A stretch of DNA of 64,000 nt from positions 17,740,001 through 17,804,000 of the forward strand of contig CM028906.1 in NCBI GenBank assembly GCA_016801845.1. Direction: 5' to 3'. Origin of the DNA: Polydactylus sextarius. Its lineage: Eukaryota > Chordata > Actinopteri > Polynemidae. Of this stretch, positions 10,331 to 21,070 are shown one piece after another. Both the position numbers and the translations under genes were made by a program. Position 1 is the stretch's first letter; the number at the start of each line of letters is the position of its first letter. The notes beneath the pieces were generated by a model, which worked only from the letters and a program-made list of their open reading frames with translations, did no database searches and was not told the origin of the DNA.

Positions 10331-13300
10331 CAAAAAGTCACAGCCTACTGGCCAAGTCTTGAGTTCAGCAATTTGTCTGAATATGAACTGAAATAAAGGC
10401 TTTCTTTTAGAAAGACTTTGGGAAGACATGTGTGACAGTTTAAAGAATGATGAGTTCCATGCTGGGAAAAGGCTGTGGTAGAAAAATTGGTCAAGCGCAA
10501 GACTTTCACAAAAGGGACTGGGGTTCAAGTTCCATGTAAAGCTAAAATATTATATTGACATGTTTTTTCAACTACAGTTTGGTTAGCTATACGTGTGTTT
10601 TAATGTTTTGTACTTTTTTTGGTCATTATGATTAATCCTTGCTGTCTTAATGTTTGTGTGTGTTTATGCTCTCATATCTACACATTTCTGTGCCTCTACT
10701 CCAAAAAAAATTCACATTCAGACAAATTGTACTACCGATGCCCCATGGAGCTGAATATATAGTGTCTCCATCTCTAGGATGGAGGCACTGAAGTCACATT
10801 TACTATACAGCTGCATGGGAGCTATGTCTATTATGACGTGATATCACAAAATACTGTATGTCTAAATCAAGAACAAACAAAGGTGAGGTCCAACACAACA
10901 ACATGAAATGTGCGTGATGACACACATAACGGATAAACTACTGCTGCTACTGCTGAATTGCAAAGAATATTGGACACCTTAAAACTTAGATGTTGCTCCC
11001 TAGTGTCAGAATGTATATAAAATGTCACAATGCCACAACATTTAGGCAGCACATCAGACTGAATGTAAAATTAACTGTACGATCAACGCTCCGACATTGA
11101 TCGCGCAGTTGAAGAAGACTAAAGTCTCTGAAGAATAAAGTAATATAAACAATATATCAGGAAATCAACACAACTTATAATCCACTCTTCCAGTATGCTA
11201 CGTGAGGTATCACATCTTAAGAAACTAAACCAACTACGCTGCCCTTACCACTCATAATATGGACAGCATAGCCTAAACTAGCCAACTAATGTCAGTTCTA
11301 CAACAAACACAGTCAAATTTTGTAATGGCCAAATGTGTTTATGTTTCAATATTCAAATCCAAATTTGATTAACATCAAAAACAGCTGTTTTTGTTGTCTT
11401 ACACTTTCATGATTATTTTGAGCCTAGGAAGACTTTGGCTGAGCTCCAGCATGTCTACTAATGGTGGCCATCTTGGCAAATCTCTAATTTTCTATATCTC
11501 AATTTCCACCTAAATTGGCCTTTGCAACTGGCAACTTTTCATGAAGAAAAGTAATGAAAATGTCTCTCTTCACAAACATGGTGTCTTATATACAGCACTA
11601 ACAATAGACTACATAAGTTACAACGTGGGAAGAGAGGTGGCAGACTCATTACTCCACAGTAGCCCACGGAGAAAAAATTAAACATAATCCCAAGTTTCTT
11701 TGGTGTCATTTCTGTCTTTTCTTTTCCTTTGTTGGATTTTCTCATTTTTACTCTGATATTTATAAATTGCTTGGTTTTTACAAACCGTCCTCATGAATAT
11801 TCAGCTCTTTAAAATCCAATGAATCTACTTTTTTTTTTTTTTTTTACTTCAGCAGAGCAGATTTGATCCTAATGGCTGTTGTATGTGATGAGTAAGTCAG
11901 CATCAATGTAGACTCAGTGTTGGTTGGTTTTATATCACACTTCCACTCCCTGCTAATTGGTTTGTAATGGCATGGGGTAGGCGTGGGTAGAGAGAGGGTG
12001 AAAGGCTGGTTTGAAAAGGGATCTAAGTGAATTAAGTTCAGAGGTCTAATCAGGTAGTATGAAAGTGAAAACACCTGTGTGGATAGACCATGGGGGTCAC
12101 TGATGGCATTTAAATCAGATGCAATGAGAGTACTGGTGTTGAGAGTGCTGGGTTTCAATGCTGTCTACCAGAGAAAGGCTAAGGGAAAGGTAAGAAAATA
12201 CAAGCCGTGATGGTTTGTGCACGTTAGTGGTTATCACTGGTTTGATTAAATATGCATCAATTCTCGATCAGTGTGTCTAAGCACCATGAGTAAATATTGT
12301 TTCAGTTGGATGAGTTCTTCAAAATATCTAAAAAAGGGGAAAAGAACACTATACATTTGTGAGAGGTGCCATTTTATAATTGGAAAACAACCTTTTACTT
12401 TTTCAGTCAGTCTGAAATTGGTTAGCTCTTTTCTTATTCTGTGATTTCTTAAATAGTAGAGTGAAAAAAAGAAATGCCAAAGTAATTGCATGATAATTTT
12501 TTTGAAGACTAGACACTTGAGTAACAAAATATAATGAGCTGAATAAAAAGTGAGAACGAGATGGAAGTTATGACTGTAATAAAGCAAATTAAAATTAGCA
12601 AAATGAAGTGAATGTGAAAGTAATATGTCATTAAATTATAAATGAGTTAGAAGACACCAATAACAGATTATAGAAACAGTTGGTTTTGAAAAGACTGATG
12701 GATTACGACACTTGATAATAACATTCATAGCCAAAAAGAGAAAATAACTGATTTAAACCAACTATTCTATTATTTCCCTTAAAATTAATATAGAGATGAG
12801 AACTTGGTGTTTCCAAGACACTCATGTCATTCTGAAACTGGGTGCTTGTTTGTTTGTTTGGTTGCTGAGATGAGACAGATCCAGTTTGGCTCTGATACAG
12901 ACCCAATGGGTCAGCAACACTGGGAGTTCCCCAGATCTGGCTCATCTTTTCAACTGATCAAACAAACTTTAGCTGCCCTTTGCAGAGGTTGCAGAGAAAT
13001 TCGTGTTTCATATATAGCAGGGATATTGCATCTGGATGAGTACAAGCACTGGAGACTGACCAGACATGGCTGTCAATAATAAGTCAACATTACCATGTTG
13101 TCAGAGTTGGAAACAGAATTTCAAATTAAAGGTGCAAAAGTAGCTAGAAAATAACAAAGAAAAAAAAGCAACAAATTTGAATCTAATATCAGGGAAAATA
13201 TAACTTCTTGCAGCTTAAGCAGAATGTCAGATAACATTGGCTTTGAGCAAAGTTTGGTTTTGGTCATAACATATAATAAATCTTTGCATAGCAAAGACAA

Positions 13301-13554
13301 AAAGCTTTATAATTGTGTGTCCTTGATATGGTTTGTTCATGGCAGATCTTGTGTGTTATCCTCAAAGGATATTATCTTATCATGGGGAAATTCTTTGTTT
13401 TGATTTTCTTAACTTTAAAATACTGTGTTAAAAACTTAATTTCTATTTGGTCTAGTTGTATTTGTGATAATAATCTTACTGGACTATTGGCAAAATAAAT
13501 GGAGACTTTTCAAGGTCTGTAGAATTCATAGTCCAACAAGTTAGTCTCTGGTTT

Positions 13555-13800
13555 GATTTTGCATTCAAAAGACAGCCTACACCCTGGACAGGTTGCCAGA
13601 CATTCACTCTCATATTCACACCTATGGGCATTTTTGAGTCACCAGTAACCCTAACCTGCATCTCTTTGGATTGTGGAAAGAAGCCTGAGCACTCACACAG
13701 GTATGGGGAAAAATACAACATGCAAACAGAAAAGCCCCAGTTGGCCAGCAGGTTGAAACCCAGAGGTAACAGTGCTAATCGCTGCACCACCATGCTGCCC
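13555..13800 (-). repeat. SINE-like teleost interspersed repeat, degenerate
   Basis: Read on the minus strand from 13800: a head GGCAGCATGGTGGTGCAGCG with GATTAGCACTG, then a B-box-like GGGTTTCAACC, then GTTTGCATG, CCACAATCCAAAGAGATGCA, GGTTACTGGTGACTC, GTGTGAATATGAGAGTGAAT and CCTGTCCAGGGTGTA. This is a repeat seen very widely in fish genomes. Its head looks tRNA-derived (A/B-box-like). The copy is diverged and lacks an obvious target-site duplication. A second copy in the other orientation lies at 30976..31280. Confidence 0.8.
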
Positions 13801-14059
13801 ACAAGCACACAGCTCACAATTTGTAAAACTGAAAGACATTTTTTAGAAAGTACAAAAAGCACATTAGGGTTTGTTTTTATTTTTTTTTTTAAATATGTCC
13901 AATTTCTATCCAGACATCTTAATGAAGTCTTAATGAAGTCAATAAAGCCACATAAATTACAACTAATTATGAAAACTAGTTAATATTGACCATCTATTTT
14001 AATGTAAAATGTAATTTGTGCTGCTGTTTGTAATATATTATATGTATATGTATTAAACT

Positions 14060-14480
14060 GAGCTACAGCCCCAGTCATTGTCTAACAGCATCTGGAGATG
14101 GTCACTCTTTACTGTAGCAGACACTGGAACGTTACTTGTATAAACCCCTGTGCTGTGCTGTAGCAGCACTCTGTCCAGACAAATCACACTAAAAGAGTAC
14201 TGGTATTTAATGAGTGCTGATTACCAATTAGGAAGCTGCCTTTCTCTTTACAGAGCCAACATCCTGACATCTGCATGTTAAGGTTTGACAAATGAAGCAT
14301 TCAGCCTCTTCCAGAGCTAGAGTTGATACGCAAATGACTTGATAATGCCCACGAGGTATCGCCTGTATTGTCCCATTAAAGTATAATGATGCAAGAATTA
14401 GGAGAAAAGAATAGCAGATAACTAGATCACCCTATCCTGCTCGCGTGTGTTATCAGTTTAACCATAGAAGCTGCAAAGAC
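14060..14480. promoter_or_regulatory. Candidate conserved noncoding block in intron 1
   Basis: This is unique sequence with no repeats and several homeodomain/POU-like sites: GATTACCAATTAGG near 14219-14232, an octamer-like ACGCAAATGA near 14328-14338, and CCCATTAAAGTATAATGATG near 14372-14391. It lies about 2.7 kb downstream of the predicted first exon, a usual place for intronic enhancers. No cross-species comparison was possible. Confidence 0.28.
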
Positions 14481-15975
14481 ACGGACCACATCTCGGTAGC
14501 AAATGGGCTATGTATAAAATGGTACGATTTATTTAAAGCCATCATGACAAGCACATGTGAGAAAGAGATTACATATAGGGTTATTTAGATGTACCATATG
14601 TGTGCTATTGTTCACCTTCCACCCTGTAGCGTAACAGAAGCCAATTCATCACCTATCTCTACAGCACCAAGTAGAGATAAGTGGACCGTGGCTATTGGTT
14701 TAATAATAGGATGAGTCATAAACAGTAAATTTATGTAATGTGTTCACATATAGACACACTTTCTACACACCATAAAATAAGCCGATCTCTGAGGCATACA
14801 GTCCCTCCATCAAGGAGCCATTATTGTGTTATTACATCATATGACACAATACACTAACAGGAAAAAGTTAGTCACCACCTTTTTCCCAGTTTTTTTTTAT
14901 TTTTTTTTATTATTATTAATTCAAGAGTCTGAAGTGAAATAATACACTTAGGTCATCAAAAACTGATGAAGATTCTTTTCACAGATTTAAGAAACTGGTT
15001 AACATACAGCTTTCCTGTAGCAGAGGAGGTAATAAAAGAGAAAAAAGCCCTGAAAGTTGATGCAAACAAGTTCCCACAGGTACTCCAGCGTTTGCTGGTA
15101 ACTTACAAACTCTCCATCTGTACAAAGACAGTGTTGGTATAAACTGTGTTACTGCACCCTCTGATGCATGACAGGACAATACTGTACCACAGAAAGTAGA
15201 GCTGTGTATTGTAATCACAATGGTGAGAGCAAAGCAAGTAACAAAGGAAGACATAACATAACATAATATAATGACCCAAAACTTCTGATGAGAAGAACTT
15301 CACTGTGTTTTAAAGGCCTGTTTTAGATGAACTGGACAGGAAGTAATAGCAACCAAGTGCAACACATTTGTTGGGAACTTCAACAACAATGTTGCAACAA
15401 ACTTTCTGAACTATGTAACTGATTTTGACTGATTGATCTCCTGTCATGTACTTTTCACTTTCAGACACATTGAGACAATTGTCGTGTAAATTTAAATGAA
15501 AGCTGTAAAAAATTATATGTACTAAAACTTTTAACCAGTAGTATAATTGGGATCATTTAGTTTTAGATATAAACATGACATATAGTGTCATGAAATGCAT
15601 AGGAACGTATATGCTTGTAAGCTGCTTGTTCTACCCTTTACAACTCAGAGACTATGTTCCCTTAAGCAAGGCACATAAATGCCAGGTGTACTAATGGATA
15701 TCTCTCTCATAACTCACTAACTGAACTCATTCATGCCTGGCATGGAAATAACTTTTCCCTAAATCAACTTGATTAGATAAGAGCCCCTTGATATTAGTTG
15801 CCAGCTACTGTGACCAAACAAAATCTGGGAAATCCTGTGGTCCTGAGTAAGAGCCCCTCCCATTTGTGAGTCAGACTAGAGAAACCTCCAGAGAAATGGG
15901 GAGCACCTCAGCCACACCCACTCCCGATATGCTCTGAGCCATTGCTACCACAGACCCTGCATTAATGTCCAGGGA

Positions 15976-16004
15976 CCCCCTCCCCCCTCCCCTCAACCCC
16001 TCCC
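15976..16004 (-). other. G-quadruplex candidate on the unc13c coding strand
   Basis: The plus strand is a run of C blocks (CCCCC T CCCCCC T CCCC TCAA CCCC T CCC). The minus strand, which is the non-template strand of the gene, therefore has at least five G-runs of three or more with loops of one to four bases. It lies about 1.1 kb inside the predicted first intron. Confidence 0.7.
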
Positions 16005-16363
16005 TCTAATGCATCTGATTAGCAAAGCACTTTAAAACACTCCATTTCTCAGTCACACAATCTTTGTCACTCTCCTTTAATGAAAATGGGTGTCAGTTGG
16101 AGGCATGCTAACCTATTTCTCACAGTAGTACGATCTGTTTCTTCCTCCTGATGAAAACACACAAACGTCAATTTGAGGTTATTATCCTGCAAGTAATTAT
16201 ATACTCCATGCAATGATGTGCTGCTCATCATCTTTTAATTGCAAGTGAGAATGTGGAATGTGTTGCAAAAACCATTGGAAAGGGATACATATAAATTGGA
16301 GATGCTCATGTGTTACATCATGTCTCCAGAACACATGATTATGGATTATGGCCGAGTGTGGAT

Positions 16364-16475
16364 TAGTGTACATGTGGGTGTGTGCATGCCCGTGCGTGTG
16401 TATATGTGTGTTTGCATGTGCAGCCGTGCGTGCACACATGTGCTCTGTGCACATGTGTGTCTCCCTGCATGGTTG
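16364..16475. repeat. TG-rich alternating purine-pyrimidine tract
   Basis: This is an interrupted (TG)n/(GTGC)n run with several TGCATGC, GTGCGTG and TGTGCACA words. The alternating purine-pyrimidine pattern can favour Z-DNA. The many open frames through it (His/Thr- or Cys/Val-rich) are artefacts of the simple sequence. Confidence 0.75.
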
Positions 16476-17146
16476 CTTCTGAGCATGCATGCATTTGCTG
16501 CCTCTGAGTGGAGAGCGAAGCATACCAGTGGGGGATGAGCGAGTGAGGGTGTGTGCATCCTGAGATCATATTGCCCTCACGCCCATCCTCAGCTACATTC
16601 TGTCTCCCTTCTCCTAAACTGTGTATTTTCCCAACTATGAAATATCTGCCTGCAGCCTCAGGAAATCAGCCAACACACATCAGGTTGCCTCCGTTCTCAT
16701 GAATCAAAAATGTCACCACATCTTTGGCTGGCATGATGAAAATCAGTGTCATTGCAATTGCTGTGTGAAGCAGCAGCATTGCTTACATGCGTTCACGTTG
16801 TGCGTTATGCATAACAACATGGGGAAAGGTGAGAATGAGAGCAATGGGACATTTGTGGGCTCGACAGTGTTTTGTATCAGATCTGGGTTTGAGATTTAAC
16901 AGCAACACAATGAAATAACATTAACACCTGACAGTTTTTGTGTTTCACCTCGGCTACATCGATAGATGATGCCATCTATCCGCATCATTCTCAAATAACG
17001 TTTCATTAATCCACTGACAGGGCCACAGAGGGAGGGGAGGGAAGCAACAAGAAGAAGAATTAGGATTGGAAGTCAAACAGTCAACATCCCAGCACCATGC
17101 AAACACGCATCCAGCGCTCAAACGAGGCTACGCCGCTTGCACATAC

Positions 17147-17460
17147 CTGGTTGTGTCAAATCCCCGTGCAGGACGCCCAGCGGTAGTGAGCACGAGCACA
17201 GCGAGCCGTGTAGAGCCGAATCCCCCGGTTTCAGCGAATGGTCGTTGCGAGGTTAGACCAAGCGATGCTGGGGAGGGAGGGATGGAAGGGAGGGAGGGGA
17301 GAGAGAACGGCGGCTCGGTGCGCAGCTGCCTGCCAATACCAGAGCTCAGAGCATCTCCCCGCGTCCGTCAGACACCACATCCCTACATCCCTGCATCCGC
17401 GAAGACGCACGCACACACTTCTCCTCCATGCCACATTCTGTCTGTAAACCCCCCTCTCTG
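17147..17460 (-). other. unc13c: Predicted noncoding first exon of unc13c (5' end uncertain)
   Basis: On the minus strand CCAG|GTATGT at 17150..17141 is a textbook donor, and it lies at the edge of the only CpG-rich stretch upstream of the coding exon. The sequence between about 17160 and 17460 is GC-rich with many CpGs, as first exons with CpG-island promoters are. I place the 5' end loosely below the GC box at 17520. No coding potential is assigned: the plus-strand 161-codon frame (17066..17551) here is a chance open frame of GC-rich DNA. Alternative or additional first exons are possible. Confidence 0.45.
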
Positions 17461-18000
17461 TCTCTGTCTCTGTCTCTTGGTCCTTTCGGTTCCGATCACC
17501 TCCCCTCTGTTCACGTTATGGGGCGGGAAAACCGAAGATGCTGTCTATTAATGCCGCAAGCTTCTGGATTTTATTTGATCCGCGACTGACACACACTCAC
17601 ACACCCCCTGTCTTTAGACTGTCACAGCACGGGGTGTCTAGTCCAAAATGGGGTGGTGATGGGGAGGCAGGCAGCGCTGCGGCTGTTCCTGGCTGCCCAG
17701 ACTGAGACTCTGCTAGCCGGCTGGAGAATGTCTGTCCCTCCCCTGTACTAAAGTCTCTCTCTCTCTCTCTCTCTGCTCGCTGAGTCGAACTGAGAGAATG
17801 CAGCTCTCTCTTTCTCCCTCCCTCTCTCTCTCACACACACCCATTCAAGATACCCACTAAACACACACACGCAAACGCACAGGCGCACACACACAGGCTT
17901 GCGCGAGGCGCCTCGAGTGATCGGGAGGAAGCAAGAAAATAAAGTAGAGGAAAAAAAGAGATCCAAGGATGAAGTAGATGAAATAGTGTGTGTATAAATT
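17440..18000 (-). promoter_or_regulatory. unc13c: Predicted unc13c promoter region with Sp1/E2F-like box
   Basis: GGGGCGGGAAAA at 17520..17531 combines a perfect GC box with an E2F-like core. Around it are CT/GA tracts (17756..17775, 17802..17832), CA tracts and scattered CpGs (for example 17901..17920). No convincing TATA box is placed near the likely start, which fits a dispersed CpG-type promoter. Direction is inferred from the downstream donor and coding exon. Confidence 0.4.
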
Positions 18001-18690
18001 CTGTATGGTCGTATAAGTGTATGATCTGTAAAAACTACACATTGCCACCGCCATGGGTTTATGAGCGTGCCTGTGGGGCGCGAGGAGCTCTGCTGCTGTC
18101 ATCTCTCTCTGTCAAACACACAGAGACGTGCACACGCACGCACACGAGCCATTCTGTCTTCTCAGAAGACTATTCCCGTCTGTACACACACACACACACA
18201 CACACACCACACACAGCAGGGCTTCACATATCCATACACATCATCTAATTACGTACATCACTGGAAATTTCGTCATACACGGCTGCTCATCGGCGCTGCA
18301 GATTAGTCACCGATGTACTCTAGTGTATTAAAGCACCATCAGTGTCGTCGAAAAGCACGTGGTTGAATTTCACAGCTGTGGAAAAAAAAATCAATCATTT
18401 GTAATGATAACGATAATGATAAAAAAAAAAAAACATATTATATGTGTGGGAAATAGGAACCAAGCAAAACGGCCATCTCAAATGGAAGAGATGTAATTTT
18501 AGCCAATTGCTTTTAATTTGTCCTTGTGTAACATTTCGCTAATTGAGGCTTTAATTTTATGTTGACAGGGGCAGAATAGTGACAGTGAAATGAAAACAGT
18601 GCAGGTAGAATGTCACATGTTAGTCCACATCATTTCACAGACTCCCATCCTAAAGCCTTGACGGTGGTGATTAAGCATTCAAATTCAACA

Positions 18691-18708
18691 TCTCTCTCTC
18701 TCTCCCTC

Positions 18709-18753
<45 letters not shown>
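18691..18753. repeat. Composite (TC)n-(TG)n-(GA)n microsatellite, self-complementary ends
   Basis: A TC run of about ten units (one CCC interruption), seven TG units and about fifteen GA units stand in direct succession. The TC and GA blocks can pair with each other around the TG loop, and each can form triplex DNA. It lies about 1.3 kb upstream of the predicted first exon. Confidence 0.95.
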
Positions 18754-18755
<2 letters not shown>

Positions 18756-18962
18756 CTCAGCTCTGCATCTCCCGGTCGCTCTTGCTTCTCCTCTCTCAGA
18801 TGAGATGTGTGTCATGCGTTCCTCCAACAGCCACTAATTGTCTGGCCTTCTAGCGAAATCACATCTCTCTCCCTCTCTAACTCTTTCCCTTTCCCTTTCC
18901 CCCCCTCTCTTTCTCTCTGTCACATGAGACTGGAATGTTTGGGGAGATGTGTGTGGTTGTGT

Positions 18963-18978
18963 GCGCAAGCGCTTGCGC
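18963..18978. promoter_or_regulatory. 16-bp CpG palindrome, NRF1-like
   Basis: GCGCAAGCGCTTGCGC is a perfect palindrome with four CpGs on each strand, directly followed by GCGC. It resembles two overlapping NRF1 half-sites (GCGCA-n-GCGC), although the central base differs from the usual consensus. NRF1 sites are common in CpG promoters of neuronal genes; binding here is inference. Confidence 0.45.
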
Positions 18979-19230
18979 GCGCAGTTGAGAAGATTGGAGG
19001 AGGGAGGGAGGGAGAGGGAGGAAAGGATGGAGTTGAAATGGTTGGAAGATGTCGTGTACGGCTCCTGCTCGTCCCCTGCTGGTGATGACAGTAACTGCAT
19101 CCTGGAACCTCAGCTGTTATGAACCAATCTGACCCAAATGGTTCACGCGGTCGCTGCAGCACACTTCCGTTCATCCAAAGACAGCAGCGCAAATGGTGAT
19201 TTATTATAGCATTTGACACGGTTCAGTTCG

Positions 19231-20339
19231 TGTCTAATGTGATCTAACACTGGAGTAAATGAGCAAATTAGTTGCCTTTGGTAAATATTATGGAGTATTA
19301 TGATTGTGCAATATTTAGTGCCATCTTTTACAAATAATAACCAACACCACATTTCAGTTCCGTCAGCTCTCATTCCACCATCTCTTCTCTTCTCTCTTTT
19401 GTATTTCACTATTACACTTTCTGTCTTCTCTGGGAACAGAGACCTTTCTTCCTGCTTGTATTTAGTTGCCTGTCGAAACCTAGGCAAGACTCCTGAGGTC
19501 TTCTCCAACTCCATCCCCCACTCTCCTATTCTTTCCTCTTCTCTTCTCTTCTCAGCTCTCACCCTCCATGCTTATGCAATAAATACCACCCATTTCTATC
19601 AGTGGTTCTCTATCTCAGACTGTGATTGTTCAGAATTTTTTGAGTTCTCTATTTCAAATTTAACTCATTCCATATTGAAGGCAGGCACATCGCTGATTAT
19701 TGTTTTGTATTTCCTGATGATTCAACTGGTAAAAGGAAAACAAATTTGTTCTATTTTATAGCGCATTTACTCAGAAATTTTCAACAAAATATATTGATTT
19801 GGCAAACACAAACCCACTACAACCTCTGTACTCCCCAGTGACCCGATAAACAAATGTGATGAGCACTCCATCTCTCAGCCTTAAAATCCCAGTATACCGT
19901 TAAGTCATTATCATCAAAAAAAAAAAAAAAAAAAAAAATCTGGCATCAAATCTAACAACCTGCCACCAGGCAACCAATATCCAGGAAACAGATTTTCCTG
20001 CTGTGCAGAGCCAATTTAACTCACCTTTTACATATTGTTTCATATGTGAATCCAACTTCTAGTCAATTTGACAATGTCCTACCTCCTGTTTAGTCTTTGA
20101 CATAATTGGCCCCAGTTTGCAAGTAACATTCTATGCAATTATAATTGAAAAAAAAAAAAAAAAAAACTAAATATAACATCTGTCAATCCCTCATGATTGC
20201 ACATTTTTCTCAATACTACAATTTATTTTATTGAAGTTAAAATAACATGTGTGATGAATACGACAAATCCTTGACTGCTCTCTGTAAAATTGAACTCAGT
20301 TACAGAAACTAGCATCCCTTGCGTTTTACATGGCATTTT
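19231..20339. other. Gene-free stretch with CT tracts and poly-A runs
   Basis: This contains CT-rich simple sequence (19378..19400, 19525..19556) and two poly-A runs (19916..19938, 20148..20166). The 139- and 153-codon open frames that cross it on opposite strands have biased, non-gene-like composition. Nothing else is recognised. Confidence 0.6.
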
Positions 20340-21070
20340 GTGGGTGGACTCCATGCTTCTTCTACTCAAAATTAGTCATGCATTTGACAGTATTGATTTC
20401 TTTAGGATAGGCTGAAATGTATATAGACATGTGCATGGTTTGATTAGCTGTCACCACAAATTACCGAACATCTGTCCATTTCTTAAATGTACCTCAGAGA
20501 GTAATCCTTGAGCCAGTCGTGCACTGTGTGTTTCCCTTATTGGGAACATAAAGTGGTCTTTTGAGTTTCATTATCATGGTTATGCTGATGATACACAGCT
20601 GTCACAATGTCTTCCATTAAGCCATGGTCACAATGTGAAGCTGTACAAGAGACTATCTCAGACTTTGACAAACTGGTCAAAGTTTTACACCGACTGTGTT
20701 TTTATTACAGCTCACCCCATCTAAAGTATGATTCATGTGCTGAACTGATTTAACACTGCCTCCTGGAACCTACAGAACCGAAAAAAAGCCATTCATCACA
20801 CCAGGAACACTTTGTCCATCTGCTTGAGCCAGCCATTACCAAAAACAAGGTCTAAATTACAAATTACAAAATGTTTAGCTTGTATTCACTGGCTCCCCAT
20901 CACCTTTAGGATCTATCTCAAATTTTTACTTTGACATGATGAGGTCTTGCCACTCAGCAAGAGCTGAGTAAGAGCTGAACCGCTGAAGAGCTCATTTGGA
21001 AAAAGACTGATCATTCATCAGACACTGATCGTGTCAAGAATGTATTATGGGAAACTGATTCTGCATCAGC
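20340..21070 (+). mobile_element. Degenerate L2-like LINE reverse transcriptase fragment
   Basis: Conceptual reading of the plus strand in shifting frames gives RT landmarks in the right order. Motif A-like LLLLKISHAFDSID is at about 20356..20397. VPQ..ILEPVVH at about 20490..20524 matches the VPQGSILGPLLF motif. The catalytic YADDTQL is at 20581..20601, and the late motif HWLPITFRIYLKF at about 20888..20926 is typical of L2/CR1-type elements. Many stops and frameshifts show an old dead copy. The 5' part and the endonuclease domain are missing, as is usual for 5'-truncated LINEs. Confidence 0.8.

Larger units (their letters stand above)
7230..17146 (-). other. unc13c: unc13c first intron (predicted)
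   Basis: This is the span between the predicted noncoding exon donor (17147|17146) and the coding-exon acceptor (7231-7230), about 9.9 kb. It contains no open frame with gene character. Individually listed contents are two unique-sequence blocks with enhancer-like look (9820..10330, 14060..14480), a SINE-like repeat (13555..13800), a G-quadruplex candidate (15976..16004) and a TG-rich tract (16364..16475). The remainder is ordinary AT-rich unique DNA with short homopolymers. A further noncoding exon inside it cannot be excluded. Confidence 0.55.
18001..19230. promoter_or_regulatory. Upstream promoter-proximal region, CpG and simple-repeat rich
   Basis: This contains a CA run (18184..18208), a composite TC-TG-GA tract (18691..18753), CT-rich tracts (18868..18920), a GA/GGGA tract (18998..19030) and a 16-bp CpG palindrome (18963..18978). 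CpG density drops below the genome background again after about 19230. I see no exon here. Confidence 0.35.

Noticed and set aside
10480..10530. tRNA gene or tRNA-derived element (GGGGTTCAAGTTCC B-box-like word)
   Set aside because: No A box at the right spacing and no cloverleaf can be drawn; at most a SINE remnant.
13476..13983. Overlapping 128- and 119-codon frames on both strands
   Set aside because: Both cover the SINE-like repeat at 13555..13800.
16197..16569. Several His/Thr- or Cys/Val-rich frames
   Set aside because: Translations of a TG-rich tract.
17066..17551. 161-codon plus-strand open frame in the CpG-rich region
   Set aside because: GC-rich DNA has few stops; no similarity, and the region is better read as a minus-strand first exon and promoter.
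17980..18010. TATA box (GTGTATAAATTC) for a plus-strand gene
   Set aside because: No exon or coding sequence follows on the plus strand; such words are common by chance.
19143..19761. 139- and 153-codon frames on opposite strands
   Set aside because: They share CT-rich simple sequence and show no protein-like conservation pattern.
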